DNA of 64,000 nucleotides from Hellea sp. (GTDB taxonomy: Bacteria > Pseudomonadota > Alphaproteobacteria > Caulobacterales > Maricaulaceae): positions 1 to 64,000 of the forward strand of contig JAOIVW010000008.1 in NCBI GenBank assembly GCA_028224375.1, read 5' to 3'. The notes beneath the pieces were generated by a model that did not search any database, was not told the origin of the DNA, and saw only the letters and a list, made by a program, of their open reading frames with translations. Below are positions 27,300 through 35,179 of the stretch, in pieces; the stretch's first letter is position 1; each line of letters opens with the position of its first letter. Both the position numbers and the translations under genes were made by a program.

Positions 27300-28424
27300 T
27301 TATTTGTAACTAAGTATTTTTGCATTTCTGCCGACGACATATTTTCTCACGCCGTCAAAATCCGCTTTGTTTTTTTCTTCCAGCACTTGGTAAGCGCGGT
27401 GCGGGAGGATGAGCGAGCGGCGAATATCTGTCGCGCCGGCATCGGCCATTTTGAAATCCATTTTATTGAGCGCGTAAACCTGCCGCTCTGCGGATTTAAA
27501 TATCCCGACTTTTTCTTTGGTCGTTGTTTCGGAAACAAGGCTCTCCACCGTCCACGCCAGCGCCCAATCAAGCCCTGGTTCTCCATCGGCCTGCGACAAC
27601 ACATTTCGTAGCGGCCCGCTTTGCTGCGTAAAGGTATGGCTGTGCATGGGGCCAAGGTGAAAACGGCGCAAAAGCTTGGGATACAAATTGTCAAAGTCCT
27701 GGTCAAAGCCTCTGGCGATGGTGAGAAGTTTTAAACCTGACACGGCCTGCGCCATAAGGTGGCTCTGCACACGCGGCCAACGGCGCTCATCGTGGGGTAG
27801 GGCGCGGTGCGAGGTATCTTCCAGCTCCATCATATAGATAGAGGGCAAATTCGTTTGACTGTCATAGCTGGCCCAATGGACGAGATAATTGCGGCGGCCC
27901 GCTTTCATATCTTTACCCACCCAGATGATTTGCGGATGGTTCTGAGAGAGGAATAGTTCTTTCCCATCGAGATATTCATAATAGATGCGCTGGCTCATTG
28001 CATATTGTAATTGGCTCGGCGCAGATTGTTCGCTCAGGATATGATTGATCATATCTTTTTTCAGCCGCTCTTGGCTCGGCAAAGACTTCAAATGCTTTTT
28101 CGCCTGCGTTGAGTCAGAGGCCATTTGCATCAACTCACGAAAAACAGGAAAGCCGCTTTCAGTCTTGTCGATGCTGAAATTTAAATCCGCTTGCTCGCGC
28201 ACACGGTGGGCCATCAGAAATTTATAAGACAGCGCCGTGAAGGTATTGGACAAGGCGTCCAAATATTCTTTGAGCATTTTGGCCTCGGGCGAGGTGATGA
28301 GCTTTTCCGATTTGGAAAGATCCACTACCTCGGTGAGGTGACCCATAATGCGTTCAAATTTTGCGAAATAGCGCCGGGTCGCCTTGGCGCTATCTAAGAC
28401 TTTGTGGTCAAAGGTTAGGTCCAC
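27300..28424 (-). CDS. Uncharacterised 374-residue soluble protein of the AAA-ATPase operon
   Basis: No signal peptide or membrane helix; mostly alpha-helical N-terminal half (FAKFERIMGHLTEVVDLSKSEKLI, MLKEYLDALSNTFTALSYKFL), mixed C-terminal half (GKDMKAGRRNYLVHWASYDSQ, PHDERRWPRVQSHLMAQAVSG). I recognise no domain. The start is a GTG at 28424, ten bases after the coiled-coil gene's stop, without an evident Shine-Dalgarno, consistent with translational coupling. Position between the coiled-coil gene and the ATPase suggests it is a conserved subunit of the same system. Confidence 0.72.
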   Translation of the reverse strand: MDLTFDHKVLDSAKATRRYFAKFERIMGHLTEVVDLSKSEKLITSPEAKMLKEYLDALSNTFTALSYKFLMAHRVREQADLNFSIDKTESGFPVFRELMQMASDSTQAKKHLKSLPSQERLKKDMINHILSEQSAPSQLQYAMSQRIYYEYLDGKELFLSQNHPQIIWVGKDMKAGRRNYLVHWASYDSQTNLPSIYMMELEDTSHRALPHDERRWPRVQSHLMAQAVSGLKLLTIARGFDQDFDNLYPKLLRRFHLGPMHSHTFTQQSGPLRNVLSQADGEPGLDWALAWTVESLVSETTTKEKVGIFKSAERQVYALNKMDFKMADAGATDIRRSLILPHRAYQVLEEKNKADFDGVRKYVVGRNAKILSYK

Positions 28425-28434
28425 TTAAGGCGTC

Positions 28435-29520
28435 CTAACCCTGACCTTGGCCATAAGCATTTTTGTCGTGCATTTCGACAATCTTCTCAAAGCGGCGGGC
28501 AAAGCGCTCATCAGCTTTGACTTTTTCTTCCAGCACCTTGCGGGCAAAGACGATGTGGTCTTCATGGGACTCCATCATTTCCGCCATGCGGGTATTGGTC
28601 GCCGCGCCGATAGCGGCCATCGCAACTTGCGCTTCTTTATCCGTTGCCACACCAATCTCGTTAATCTGGTGAGCCACATCTTGCTGCTGCGCTGTCTTCA
28701 AAGACTTAGACAAAGCATCATAAAGGACAACGCGCTGTTTCGTGTCGGTCTGCAGCTTATTAATCAGCACCATCTGTGTCGCGGCTTGGTTCTGTAAACT
28801 GTCGAGCCAGGTTTTACCTTTTTCAATATAGCGCTCAAGCGTTTGCGACTCGGCCAATTTCACTTGTTCTTGTTGGGCCAGCTCATTGTAATTAGAATTG
28901 ACAGCAGCAAGTTGACTTTCCAAAATTGCACGGGCCTTAGGTTTAGTTTCAGCTGAAAGCTGATTTTCCAGCTCGATGATTTTGGGATCTAATTGCAAAA
29001 GCTCGGACTTTATAAGCTCGAGCGAATTTACTGCGGCTTCACGGTCAGCAAGAGTCGTCGCAAGGTTGGCTTGCACTTGCTCTTTGTGACCTTCAAGGGC
29101 CTGAAGCTGATTGGTCAGCATGGTCGAAATCGTATTCGATTTTCCGATAAGGTCTTGCAGCTTATCCTCAATAGAGGCTGTGCGGATACGTTCTTGGCGC
29201 ATCATTTCTGCACGTTTTTTAGAGAATATGCCCACAACTTTTTCCCAGCCCGTTTTTGAGCGCATAGAGTCAAAGTCTTTGGAGAAACCGGCCGTGACAT
29301 CATCGAGCCCTAAAATAAGCTCGGCAATATTGGCATTCATCATATCTGAATGGGCATGTACATCCTCAAGCGAGGCATTTTCGATATCTAATGTGATATC
29401 TGTACCTTGCGCCATTTTACTGCGCGCGGTTTCTATTCTACCGGATAATTCGGTCATTTTTGATTGCGCTTCGGCAACCTCTTTTCGAGACTTCTCAATT
29501 TGAGCTTCGAAACTGGACAT
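28435..29520 (-). CDS. Coiled-coil protein with TelA-like organisation
   Basis: 361 residues from the ATG at 29520, which has GGGGAGA a few bases upstream; the frame extends 11 codons further without benefit. Nearly all helical: FEAQIEKSRKEVAEAQSKMTELSGRI, then TGWEKVVGIFSKKRAEMMRQERI, then long coils to QLDPKIIELENQLS and the C-terminal VFARKVLEEKVKADERFARRF. The plan, a helix-loop with a W/F-K-K-R segment followed by tandem coils, resembles TelA/KlaA-type toxic-anion resistance proteins, though identity is low by eye. It is the first gene of the seven-gene operon; the region just upstream contains the 127-bp repeat copy B. Interaction with the AAA+ ATPase is inferred. Confidence 0.72.
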   Translation of the reverse strand: MSSFEAQIEKSRKEVAEAQSKMTELSGRIETARSKMAQGTDITLDIENASLEDVHAHSDMMNANIAELILGLDDVTAGFSKDFDSMRSKTGWEKVVGIFSKKRAEMMRQERIRTASIEDKLQDLIGKSNTISTMLTNQLQALEGHKEQVQANLATTLADREAAVNSLELIKSELLQLDPKIIELENQLSAETKPKARAILESQLAAVNSNYNELAQQEQVKLAESQTLERYIEKGKTWLDSLQNQAATQMVLINKLQTDTKQRVVLYDALSKSLKTAQQQDVAHQINEIGVATDKEAQVAMAAIGAATNTRMAEMMESHEDHIVFARKVLEEKVKADERFARRFEKIVEMHDKNAYGQGQG

Positions 29521-29639
29521 ATATTGTCTCCCCATTGTGTGTCTAATATACATAGGGACTTTTGGGCGATTTACAATTGCGATTCGTCCGATTTTCGCGA
29601 AAATCGACTCGGAAGATTTGAGGCTGTCTTTATATTATC

Positions 29640-29766
29640 GTCATTCCGTCACGACGCGGAGCGTCGACGGAACCCATGCCTAATCATCGTGCCTAAATAC
29701 AATTTTCTATAAGTCGCCCTAGCAAGGAATAGGTCCCGTCACGACTTCGTCGTGTGTCGGGATGAC
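29640..29766. repeat. 127-bp dispersed structured element, copy B
   Basis: Arms at 29640-29681 and 29725-29766 (42 bp each, inverted), core 29682-29724. Left arm: GTCATTCCGTCAC, palindrome GACGC-GGA-GCGTC, GACGGAACCCATGCCT-like. Aligned to the reverse complement of copy A it is the same length with no gap. Differences in the stems are paired: AGCGC/GCGCT versus GACGC/GCGTC in one arm, CACGGC/GCCGTG versus CACGAC/GTCGTG and TTCCG/CGGAA versus TCCCG/CGGGA in the other. It occupies most of the gap between the AAA operon (start about 29520) and the convergent FAD dehydrogenase end. Confidence 0.85.
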
Positions 29767-29779
29767 AACTTTTTTTAGT

Positions 29780-31168
29780 TTAAAGCATCACTCGCGGGTT
29801 CATTATATTTTCGGGGTCGAGCGCCTGTTTTATCGATTTTAGCATCGCCAGTTTTACGGGGTCGGCGCGCTTGGCGAGATCCTCTTTCTTCATAATCCCG
29901 ATGCCGTGTTCGGCGGAAATTGAGCCGCCAAACTCACCGACAATATCAAAAACGGTTTCAGACACGGCTTGCCAGTGGTCCAAAAACTTTTGCTTATTCA
30001 TGCCCACAGGCTGAGCGATGTTATAATGGATATTGCCATCGCCAAAATGCCCGAAGCCAACAGGGCGGCAGCCGGGGATTTGAGCCTCCATTGCGGCATC
30101 TGCTTTTTTGAAAAATTCTGGAATGGTGTTGAGCGGAACAGTAATGTCGAACTTAATGGAGCCGCCTAAAAACTTTTGTCCCGACGACATATTCTCGCGC
30201 AAGGATAGGATTTGCGCGGCTTGGGTTTCGTTTTGGGCAATGACAGCATCGCGGATAAAGTCTTTTTCAAAGGCCTTTACCAAAAGCGTTTTCGCAAGGG
30301 CCGCGCCTTCACTCTCAGTTTCCACATCCCAATCAATGACCACATACCACGGGTGAGGGGCGTCAAAGGGCTCGCGTTGACCGTCAATATTTTTGACGAC
30401 AGCGTTGAGGCCAATACGCGGCATGACCTCGAACATACTCAGCCGCCCGCCCGCACGGCATGTCTCTAATAATTTGAGGGCTTGAGCAGGGTCGTCCACG
30501 GCGGCGATGACGCGCTGTGTGTAACCTGCCTTGGGAAAGAGCTTTAGGCTCGCGGCGGTAATGATGCCGAGCGTGCCTTCCGCGCCAAGAAAGAGCCGCG
30601 AGAGATCATATCCAGTATTATCTTTGCGAAGGCTGGTCAGGCCGTTGTAAATCTCGCCGCTGGCTAGAACCGCTTCAACGCCAAAGACCAAATCTTTGGT
30701 CGTACCATATTTGAGCACATGGTTGCCGCCCGCATTGGTCGAGAGATTGCCGCCAATGGTGCAAGAGCCTTGCGAGGCGAGGAAGAGCGGGAACTGTGTG
30801 TTCGCCGCGTCCGCCGCGTCATGCACGGATTGCAACGTAGCGCCCGCTTCTACAATCATCGCATTATTGATTATGTCCACATCACGGATGACTGTCATTT
30901 TTTTGAGCGAAAGCAGCACTTCACCTTGCGGTGTCTGGCCGCCGACTAATCCCGTATTCCCGCCTTGGGGAACAATCTTCAATCCATGCGCGGCACATAT
31001 TTTTACGGCCTCAGAGACTTCGGCGGTTGATCGCGGCGTGAGCATAAGCGGTGTTTCGCCCTGATACTTATCCCGCCATTCCACCAAATGCGGCGCGATG
31101 ATATCTGCGTCCTGCGTCCAAGCGGTAGCAGGCAGGGCAGTTTTCAAAGCTGTGATACCGTCAGTCAT
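29780..31168 (-). CDS. FAD-linked D-2-hydroxyacid dehydrogenase (GlcD/D2HGDH family)
   Basis: 462 residues. PCMH-type FAD domain: LTPRSTAEVSEAVKICAAHGLKIVPQGGNTGLVGGQTP, TIGGNLSTNAGGNHVLKYGTTKDLV, NTGYDLSRLFLGAEGTLGI. C-terminal FAD-oxidase domain: VGFGHFGDGNIHYN, GSISAEHGIGIMKK, and the closing LDPENIMNPRVML. Members oxidise D-lactate, glycolate or D-2-hydroxyglutarate. The metal-binding HFGDGN and EHGIG histidines are present. It overlaps the tsaC-like gene by 8 bases. Exact substrate not deducible. Confidence 0.9.
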   Translation of the reverse strand: MTDGITALKTALPATAWTQDADIIAPHLVEWRDKYQGETPLMLTPRSTAEVSEAVKICAAHGLKIVPQGGNTGLVGGQTPQGEVLLSLKKMTVIRDVDIINNAMIVEAGATLQSVHDAADAANTQFPLFLASQGSCTIGGNLSTNAGGNHVLKYGTTKDLVFGVEAVLASGEIYNGLTSLRKDNTGYDLSRLFLGAEGTLGIITAASLKLFPKAGYTQRVIAAVDDPAQALKLLETCRAGGRLSMFEVMPRIGLNAVVKNIDGQREPFDAPHPWYVVIDWDVETESEGAALAKTLLVKAFEKDFIRDAVIAQNETQAAQILSLRENMSSGQKFLGGSIKFDITVPLNTIPEFFKKADAAMEAQIPGCRPVGFGHFGDGNIHYNIAQPVGMNKQKFLDHWQAVSETVFDIVGEFGGSISAEHGIGIMKKEDLAKRADPVKLAMLKSIKQALDPENIMNPRVML

Positions 31169-31742
31169 TAGGCCACTCTATCGTGTAAGCGGCGAGCGCG
31201 TCAGCTTTTAGAGCACCTTCTCGTAGGCATGTAACCTTCCCATCTTTCACCGCAAGGATTGTGGACGGGATTTTCTCGCGGCTTGGGCCTGTGTTGAGCA
31301 CGGCGTCGACTTCCAAGCCAGTCTCTGCAGTGGTCGCGGCAGGTTCGCCAGATTTGTTTGCGCTAGTTAGGGCGAGAGGCTGTTTAAAATGTTCTCGCCA
31401 CTCTATGTCGGGACAGCGCAGCGCAATGGTGCCGCCTTGATAACAGCGTTTATCGAGGGTCTTGTTTTTAACGGGCAGAACGAGAGTGAGCGGTCCAGGC
31501 CAAAATTCTTTCGCAAGCTTAAGCGCCATATCGTCAAACTCTGCGAGTTTTTTCGCCGCTTCTATATCGCGCACGCAAACCGCGAGAGGTTTGTCAAAGC
31601 CGCGTCCTTTAATGGCGTAAATACGGTCTATGGCTTTGGGGTGGTCTGCACGGCACGCAATCCCGTAAACGGTTTCTGTCGGCAACACGCAGACGCCGCC
31701 GCCCTTTAAAACAGCGGTAATGTTATTCAGCGTCGCTGTCAT
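31161..31742 (-). CDS. L-threonylcarbamoyladenylate synthase (TsaC/YrdC/Sua5 domain)
   Basis: 193 residues of the YrdC fold: GVCVLPTETVYGIACRAD, AIDRIYAIKGRGFDKPLAV, FWPGPLTLVLP, ALRCPDIEW and LALTSANKSGEPAATT, the series found in TsaC. It makes threonylcarbamoyl-AMP for t6A37 on tRNA. A short TsaC without the Sua5 C-terminal domain. Overlaps the dehydrogenase upstream of it in the operon sense and YceI (4 bases). The tsaE partner is at the left edge of the window, about 31 kb away. Confidence 0.88.
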   Translation of the reverse strand: MTATLNNITAVLKGGGVCVLPTETVYGIACRADHPKAIDRIYAIKGRGFDKPLAVCVRDIEAAKKLAEFDDMALKLAKEFWPGPLTLVLPVKNKTLDKRCYQGGTIALRCPDIEWREHFKQPLALTSANKSGEPAATTAETGLEVDAVLNTGPSREKIPSTILAVKDGKVTCLREGALKADALAAYTIEWPND

Positions 31743-32344
31743 TGCGCTTCATTAAATTCCGTCTCAATCCGCAGCGTTATTTCATCGCCAATCCCGAAAG
31801 AGACGAGGTGACCCATATTATAATCTGAGCGCAGAAACTTTGTTGTTGCCGAAAAGCCAAGCGTCTTGCCGGGATTACCGAATGATTTTCCCGCGCCATT
31901 AAATATTACGTCCAACGCCACAGGCTTGGTGACGCCTTTCAAAGTCAAATCCCCTGTAATGACACCTGCCGCTTCACCCGTGAGCGTAATGCCTGTCGAG
32001 ACAAAGCGGATTTCAGGAAATGTGTCTGCGTCGAAATACTTGCCGCTCGTCGCAATTTCCTCATCAAATTTAGGCAAGCCCGTATTGACGCTTTTCGGGT
32101 CAATGCGAATATCGACTGTACTGTTTTGCGGCGTATCAGGATTAAAATTCAGCGCCCCTGAAACCGTATCAAACCGCGCGGTATAATTGGACAGCCCCGC
32201 ATGGGAAAGTGACCAGACAACACTGGTATGGGTGGGGTCGAGTTTGTAATTTCCTGCAGGCGCCGCTGTTGGCTCTATGACAGGCGGAGTTGCGCAAGCC
32301 GTGAGAATAAAAAAGCCAAAGCAAAGTAAAAATATACGTGTCAT
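31739..32344 (-). CDS. YceI family lipoprotein
   Basis: 201 residues from the ATG at 32344 (another ATG two codons upstream at 32350 is possible). Lipobox LTAC, then a YceI lipocalin-like domain: YKLDPTHTSVVWSLSHAGLSNYTARF, NSTVDIRIDPKSVNTG, YFDADTFPEIRFVSTGI, TGDLTLKGVTKPVALDVIF, ATTKFLRSDYNMG. YceI proteins bind isoprenoid quinone-type lipids in the periplasm and are associated with acid or lipid stress. Divergent from lepB across about 70 bases. One of three YceI paralogues here. Confidence 0.88.
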   Translation of the reverse strand: MTRIFLLCFGFFILTACATPPVIEPTAAPAGNYKLDPTHTSVVWSLSHAGLSNYTARFDTVSGALNFNPDTPQNSTVDIRIDPKSVNTGLPKFDEEIATSGKYFDADTFPEIRFVSTGITLTGEAAGVITGDLTLKGVTKPVALDVIFNGAGKSFGNPGKTLGFSATTKFLRSDYNMGHLVSFGIGDEITLRIETEFNEAQ

Positions 32345-32414
32345 AAACATCTTATAGTTACGCAAATGACAGAATGAAACACTTGATAAAGTTGGCATAT
32401 CACGGCATTGGCGG

Positions 32415-33194
32415 ATGATGAGCGAAGCGACCCTTACAGAACCGCCTGAAGAGACAAAAGAAAAACTCTCTATCGGGCAGCGTATATTTGCCGAAATAAA
32501 GTTTTACGCCGGGCTGGGCGTTGTTATGCTCGCTTTTCTGACATTTGTTTGGGGCCATTATAAAATCCCGTCTGAGTCAATGCAGCCCACGCTCGAAGTC
32601 GGCGATCATCTTTATGTCTCAAAATTTGCTTATGGATATTCGCGTCATTCCTTGCCGTTTAATCTGCACAAATTGCCGTTTTTAAAAGACGGCAAGATTT
32701 TCAGTAAATTGCCCAAACGCGGCGATGTGGCCGTGTTTCGTAATCCCAAGTCAGGCATAGTTATGATAAAGCGGGTTGTGGGGCTCCCGGGTGATACGGT
32801 GCGCATGTATCGCGGAAGGCTTTTTATAAATGAGGTTTTAGTCCCAAGAGTGAATATTGATAATTATCTCTACCGTCAGCACACAGGCGGCGTTGTTGGG
32901 GTCGATGCTTATAACGAAACATTTCCTGATATGGACGAGTCTCATGTTATTTATGAGCAGTCAGATGGCGGCAATCTCGACACCACAGAAAAATTCACCG
33001 TTCCTGATGACCATGTTTTCTTCATGGGTGACAATCGCGATAACTCCACGGATAGCCGCGCGAGAACAGGCCCCGGCTATGTTCCAATCGACCACCTTAT
33101 CGGCAGAGCAGACCTCATGATGTTCTCTTTTAAGCGCTGTAAAAAAGAAGCGGACAGATATTGCCCGCCCTTCAGAGCGATGAAAAAGCTCTAA
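32415..33194 (+). CDS. lepB: Signal peptidase I
   Basis: 259 residues; a second ATG follows the first immediately (32418). One N-terminal transmembrane helix (about 30-47), then catalytic Ser55 in KIPSESMQPTLEVGDHLYV, Lys119 in MIKRVVGLPGDTV, and the box E motif FMGDNRDNSTDSRA. It cleaves signal peptides of exported proteins at the outer face of the inner membrane. Only one N-terminal helix, as in most alphaproteobacterial LepB. It stands between two YceI genes transcribed the opposite way and its stop overlaps the downstream YceI stop. Confidence 0.95.
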   Translation: MMSEATLTEPPEETKEKLSIGQRIFAEIKFYAGLGVVMLAFLTFVWGHYKIPSESMQPTLEVGDHLYVSKFAYGYSRHSLPFNLHKLPFLKDGKIFSKLPKRGDVAVFRNPKSGIVMIKRVVGLPGDTVRMYRGRLFINEVLVPRVNIDNYLYRQHTGGVVGVDAYNETFPDMDESHVIYEQSDGGNLDTTEKFTVPDDHVFFMGDNRDNSTDSRARTGPGYVPIDHLIGRADLMMFSFKRCKKEADRYCPPFRAMKKL

Positions 33195-33829
33195 TTAGCG
33201 CTCTCCGCACTGATTTTTATGTCGACGGTTACGTCTGTGCTGACCCATTCATCGGTTGACCACGACCCTGTCCCGACTTTCCACAATGTCCGGTCGAGTT
33301 TGACCTTTCCGGCCATTTGCGCTTTGGCGCCGTTAATATCCAATGTGAAAGGCAGGGTCAGAGGTTGCGACTTGCCTTTCATGGTCAGGGTTCCGCGCGC
33401 CTCATATTGATTGCCGCTGACTTTCACGAAATCATCGGATTTGAACACCGCCTTAGGGAAGGCTGTGACGTTGAACCACTCTTTACCGGGCAGGGCGCTA
33501 TTACGGTCTTTGTCCCCGGCGGCGATGGACGCGACATTGATTGTCGCGGTAACGCCCGCCTCTTTAAGGGCGTCTTTCTTGAAATTTATGACGACGTCAT
33601 AATCTTTAAATTCGCCTGTAAAGCTTTTGCCTTGTTGCGAGGCGGTAAATTTTATGTGGCTGTTAGCTTTGATAACAGTCCAGTTCCCAACCCGCTCCAC
33701 TTTTGCGAGCGTGGCTACGGGCGCGGGTTCAGTGGCTTGCGCCGCACGTTTAGCGGCAGGCTCGCTGGCTTGGCTGCAAGCGGAAACAGCCAATAAAGCC
33801 GCGATGAGGGGAAGCGTAATAATTTTCAT
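33191..33829 (-). CDS. YceI family lipoprotein (second)
   Basis: 212 residues: lipobox VSAC (Cys18), an Ala/Pro spacer (about 20-44), then a YceI domain with NWTVIKANSHIKFTASQQGKSFTGEF, TATINVASIAAGDKDRNSALPG, WFNVTAFPKAVFKS, RGTLTMKGKSQPLTLPF and a closing VGTGSWSTDEWVSTDVTVDI. The WFNV.AFP and SW.TDEWVSTDVTVDI blocks mark the YceI subgroup close to the cytochrome b561 partner type. Convergent with lepB, 4-base 3' overlap. Probable periplasmic lipid or quinone binder. Confidence 0.88.
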   Translation of the reverse strand: MKIITLPLIAALLAVSACSQASEPAAKRAAQATEPAPVATLAKVERVGNWTVIKANSHIKFTASQQGKSFTGEFKDYDVVINFKKDALKEAGVTATINVASIAAGDKDRNSALPGKEWFNVTAFPKAVFKSDDFVKVSGNQYEARGTLTMKGKSQPLTLPFTLDINGAKAQMAGKVKLDRTLWKVGTGSWSTDEWVSTDVTVDIKISAESAN

Positions 33830-33954
33830 AATGATAATCCTTTTGTATATTATACGGATGAATTGTGGATTTGGCAGATTTTTTTACACGGACTGCATCT
33901 GAACAGATATGTGGTGACGTCTTAAGAGTGTAATCAGATGAAAAGGAGACGATT

Positions 33955-34323
33955 ATGGAAGGTGTTATTGCTCTTATAGGCTTTTTTGGATTCGTACCTC
34001 TCACAGTGTGGGCGGTGTCCGCTTATAGACATAAATCTATGTTGGCTGCGAGCGACCTCATGAAGGCCATGGTGGAAAAGGGAGAAACCCTAACGCCTGA
34101 AACCATCCGCGCCTTGGGTATCCGCCCGCGGCGTAAGCACGGCGATTTGCGCACGGGGCTTATTCTCATAGCCATAGCCGTGGCGACGATTTTCCTCGGA
34201 GGTGCCATTCCGGAGAAAGAAGCCCAACAAGTCTTTGGCGCTCTTGCCATGTTCCCATTATTAGTGGGTCTGGTTTATGTCGCGCTTTGGGTATTTATTG
34301 GCCGCAAAAACCCTGAAGATTAA
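33955..34323 (+). CDS. DUF6249-like two-helix membrane protein
   Basis: 122 residues with a good AAGGAGA upstream of ATG 33955. N-terminal helix (about 4-24), a cytoplasmic segment KSMLAASDLMKAMVEKGETLTPETIRALGI, basic RPRRKHGDLRTG, then two C-terminal helices (about 63-82, 92-112). The pattern of helix, amphipathic KGE.L.PE.., RRK..DLR.G, double helix is that of DUF6249 proteins, which often precede ECF sigma genes, as here. Function unknown; probably a membrane sensor/regulatory partner of the sigma factor downstream. The sigma gene continues in the same frame right after its stop. Confidence 0.7.
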   Translation: MEGVIALIGFFGFVPLTVWAVSAYRHKSMLAASDLMKAMVEKGETLTPETIRALGIRPRRKHGDLRTGLILIAIAVATIFLGGAIPEKEAQQVFGALAMFPLLVGLVYVALWVFIGRKNPED

Positions 34324-34326
34324 GCC

Positions 34327-34815
34327 ATATTAGGCGGGGACACATTTGATGATGTAGTGCGCGCCCATCAGGGCGGCATCCGAAACTTTCTGCGCCGTCT
34401 TACGAGAGAGACCGCCTTGGCGGATGATTTGGCGCAGATATGTTTTATGAAAGCCTATGAGCAGCGACATAGATTGCGTGACGCAAAGGCGGCTAAATCT
34501 TGGCTGTTTCAAATCGCTTATCGCAGTTTCGTTGACCATCACCGCAAGGAGGCGCGGCGGCGAGGCTTGGCCGAAGGGCATATTGAAGACGACACGCCTC
34601 AAGCACAAGCGGGACTTAAAATGGATGTCGAAGCGGCCATGAATAGCTTGCCGAGCGAATGCCGCGCCGTTGTTATACTCTGTCTTGCTCACGGCATGAG
34701 CCATAGTGAAGCCGCGGCGGCGACAGAGCTGCCCCTTGGAACCGTGAAATCACATGTTTTGCGCGGCAAGGCTAAACTCAGGACTTTCCTTTCAGCCTAT
34801 GAAAAGGTAGATTAA
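34327..34815 (+). CDS. ECF-type RNA polymerase sigma factor
   Basis: Sigma-70 region 2 is FDDVVRAHQGGIRNFLRRLT...ALADDLAQICFMKAYEQ, and region 4 is PSECRAVVILCLAHGMSHSEAAAATELPLGTVKSHVLRGKAKLR. Region 2 begins at DTFDDVV, upstream of the only canonical start (GTG 34357, giving 152 residues cut at VRAHQ). The frame upstream to the previous stop (34321-34323) offers just one plausible initiator, ATA at 34327, giving 162 residues beginning (M)LGGDTFDDVV. I use that but it is uncertain. It is followed with a one-base overlap by an anti-sigma-like membrane protein. Confidence 0.85.
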   Translation: MLGGDTFDDVVRAHQGGIRNFLRRLTRETALADDLAQICFMKAYEQRHRLRDAKAAKSWLFQIAYRSFVDHHRKEARRRGLAEGHIEDDTPQAQAGLKMDVEAAMNSLPSECRAVVILCLAHGMSHSEAAAATELPLGTVKSHVLRGKAKLRTFLSAYEKVD

Positions 34816-35168
34816 TGATGATGCAAACTCCGGATGACAATCTTTTTAAGGACCTTCTGTCTGACTATGCGGCGCCTGTTGCAGAGGACGGGTTTAGCGA
34901 GTCCGTGCTTAAGGCGATTGACCTTGAGGCGCGAAAAGTTGAGCGCATCAGACGGGTGTCAATTTATGGGGCCTGTTTTGTCGGGGGCGCGATAGCGGCC
35001 AGTCAGTTTCCGGCGCTTTTAGCTATGGCGGCTAAACTTAAACTGACTGTCCCGACCCTCCCGCAAATCGAAAGTTTCCCTTTGCCTTATTGGAGTTTGG
35101 CCGGCCTTGTTGTTTTAGGCTTTGTTCTTTGGGCTGCAGTTGATAGAAAGGCCTCTGATATATTTTAA
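34815..35168 (+). CDS. Anti-sigma-factor-like membrane protein
   Basis: 117 residues. A cytoplasmic N-terminal part (DDNLFKDLLSDYAAPVAEDGFSESVLKAIDLEARKVERIRR) resembles the ASD-like helix of small alphaproteobacterial anti-sigma factors but lacks the HXXXCXXC zinc motif; one membrane helix at about 48-66 and another at 91-111. It overlaps the sigma gene stop by one base (TAATG), three consecutive ATG codons are available. Its job is inferred from context: holding the ECF sigma factor at the membrane. Confidence 0.7.
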   Translation: MMMQTPDDNLFKDLLSDYAAPVAEDGFSESVLKAIDLEARKVERIRRVSIYGACFVGGAIAASQFPALLAMAAKLKLTVPTLPQIESFPLPYWSLAGLVVLGFVLWAAVDRKASDIF

Positions 35169-35179
35169 TCGGAGCCTTT

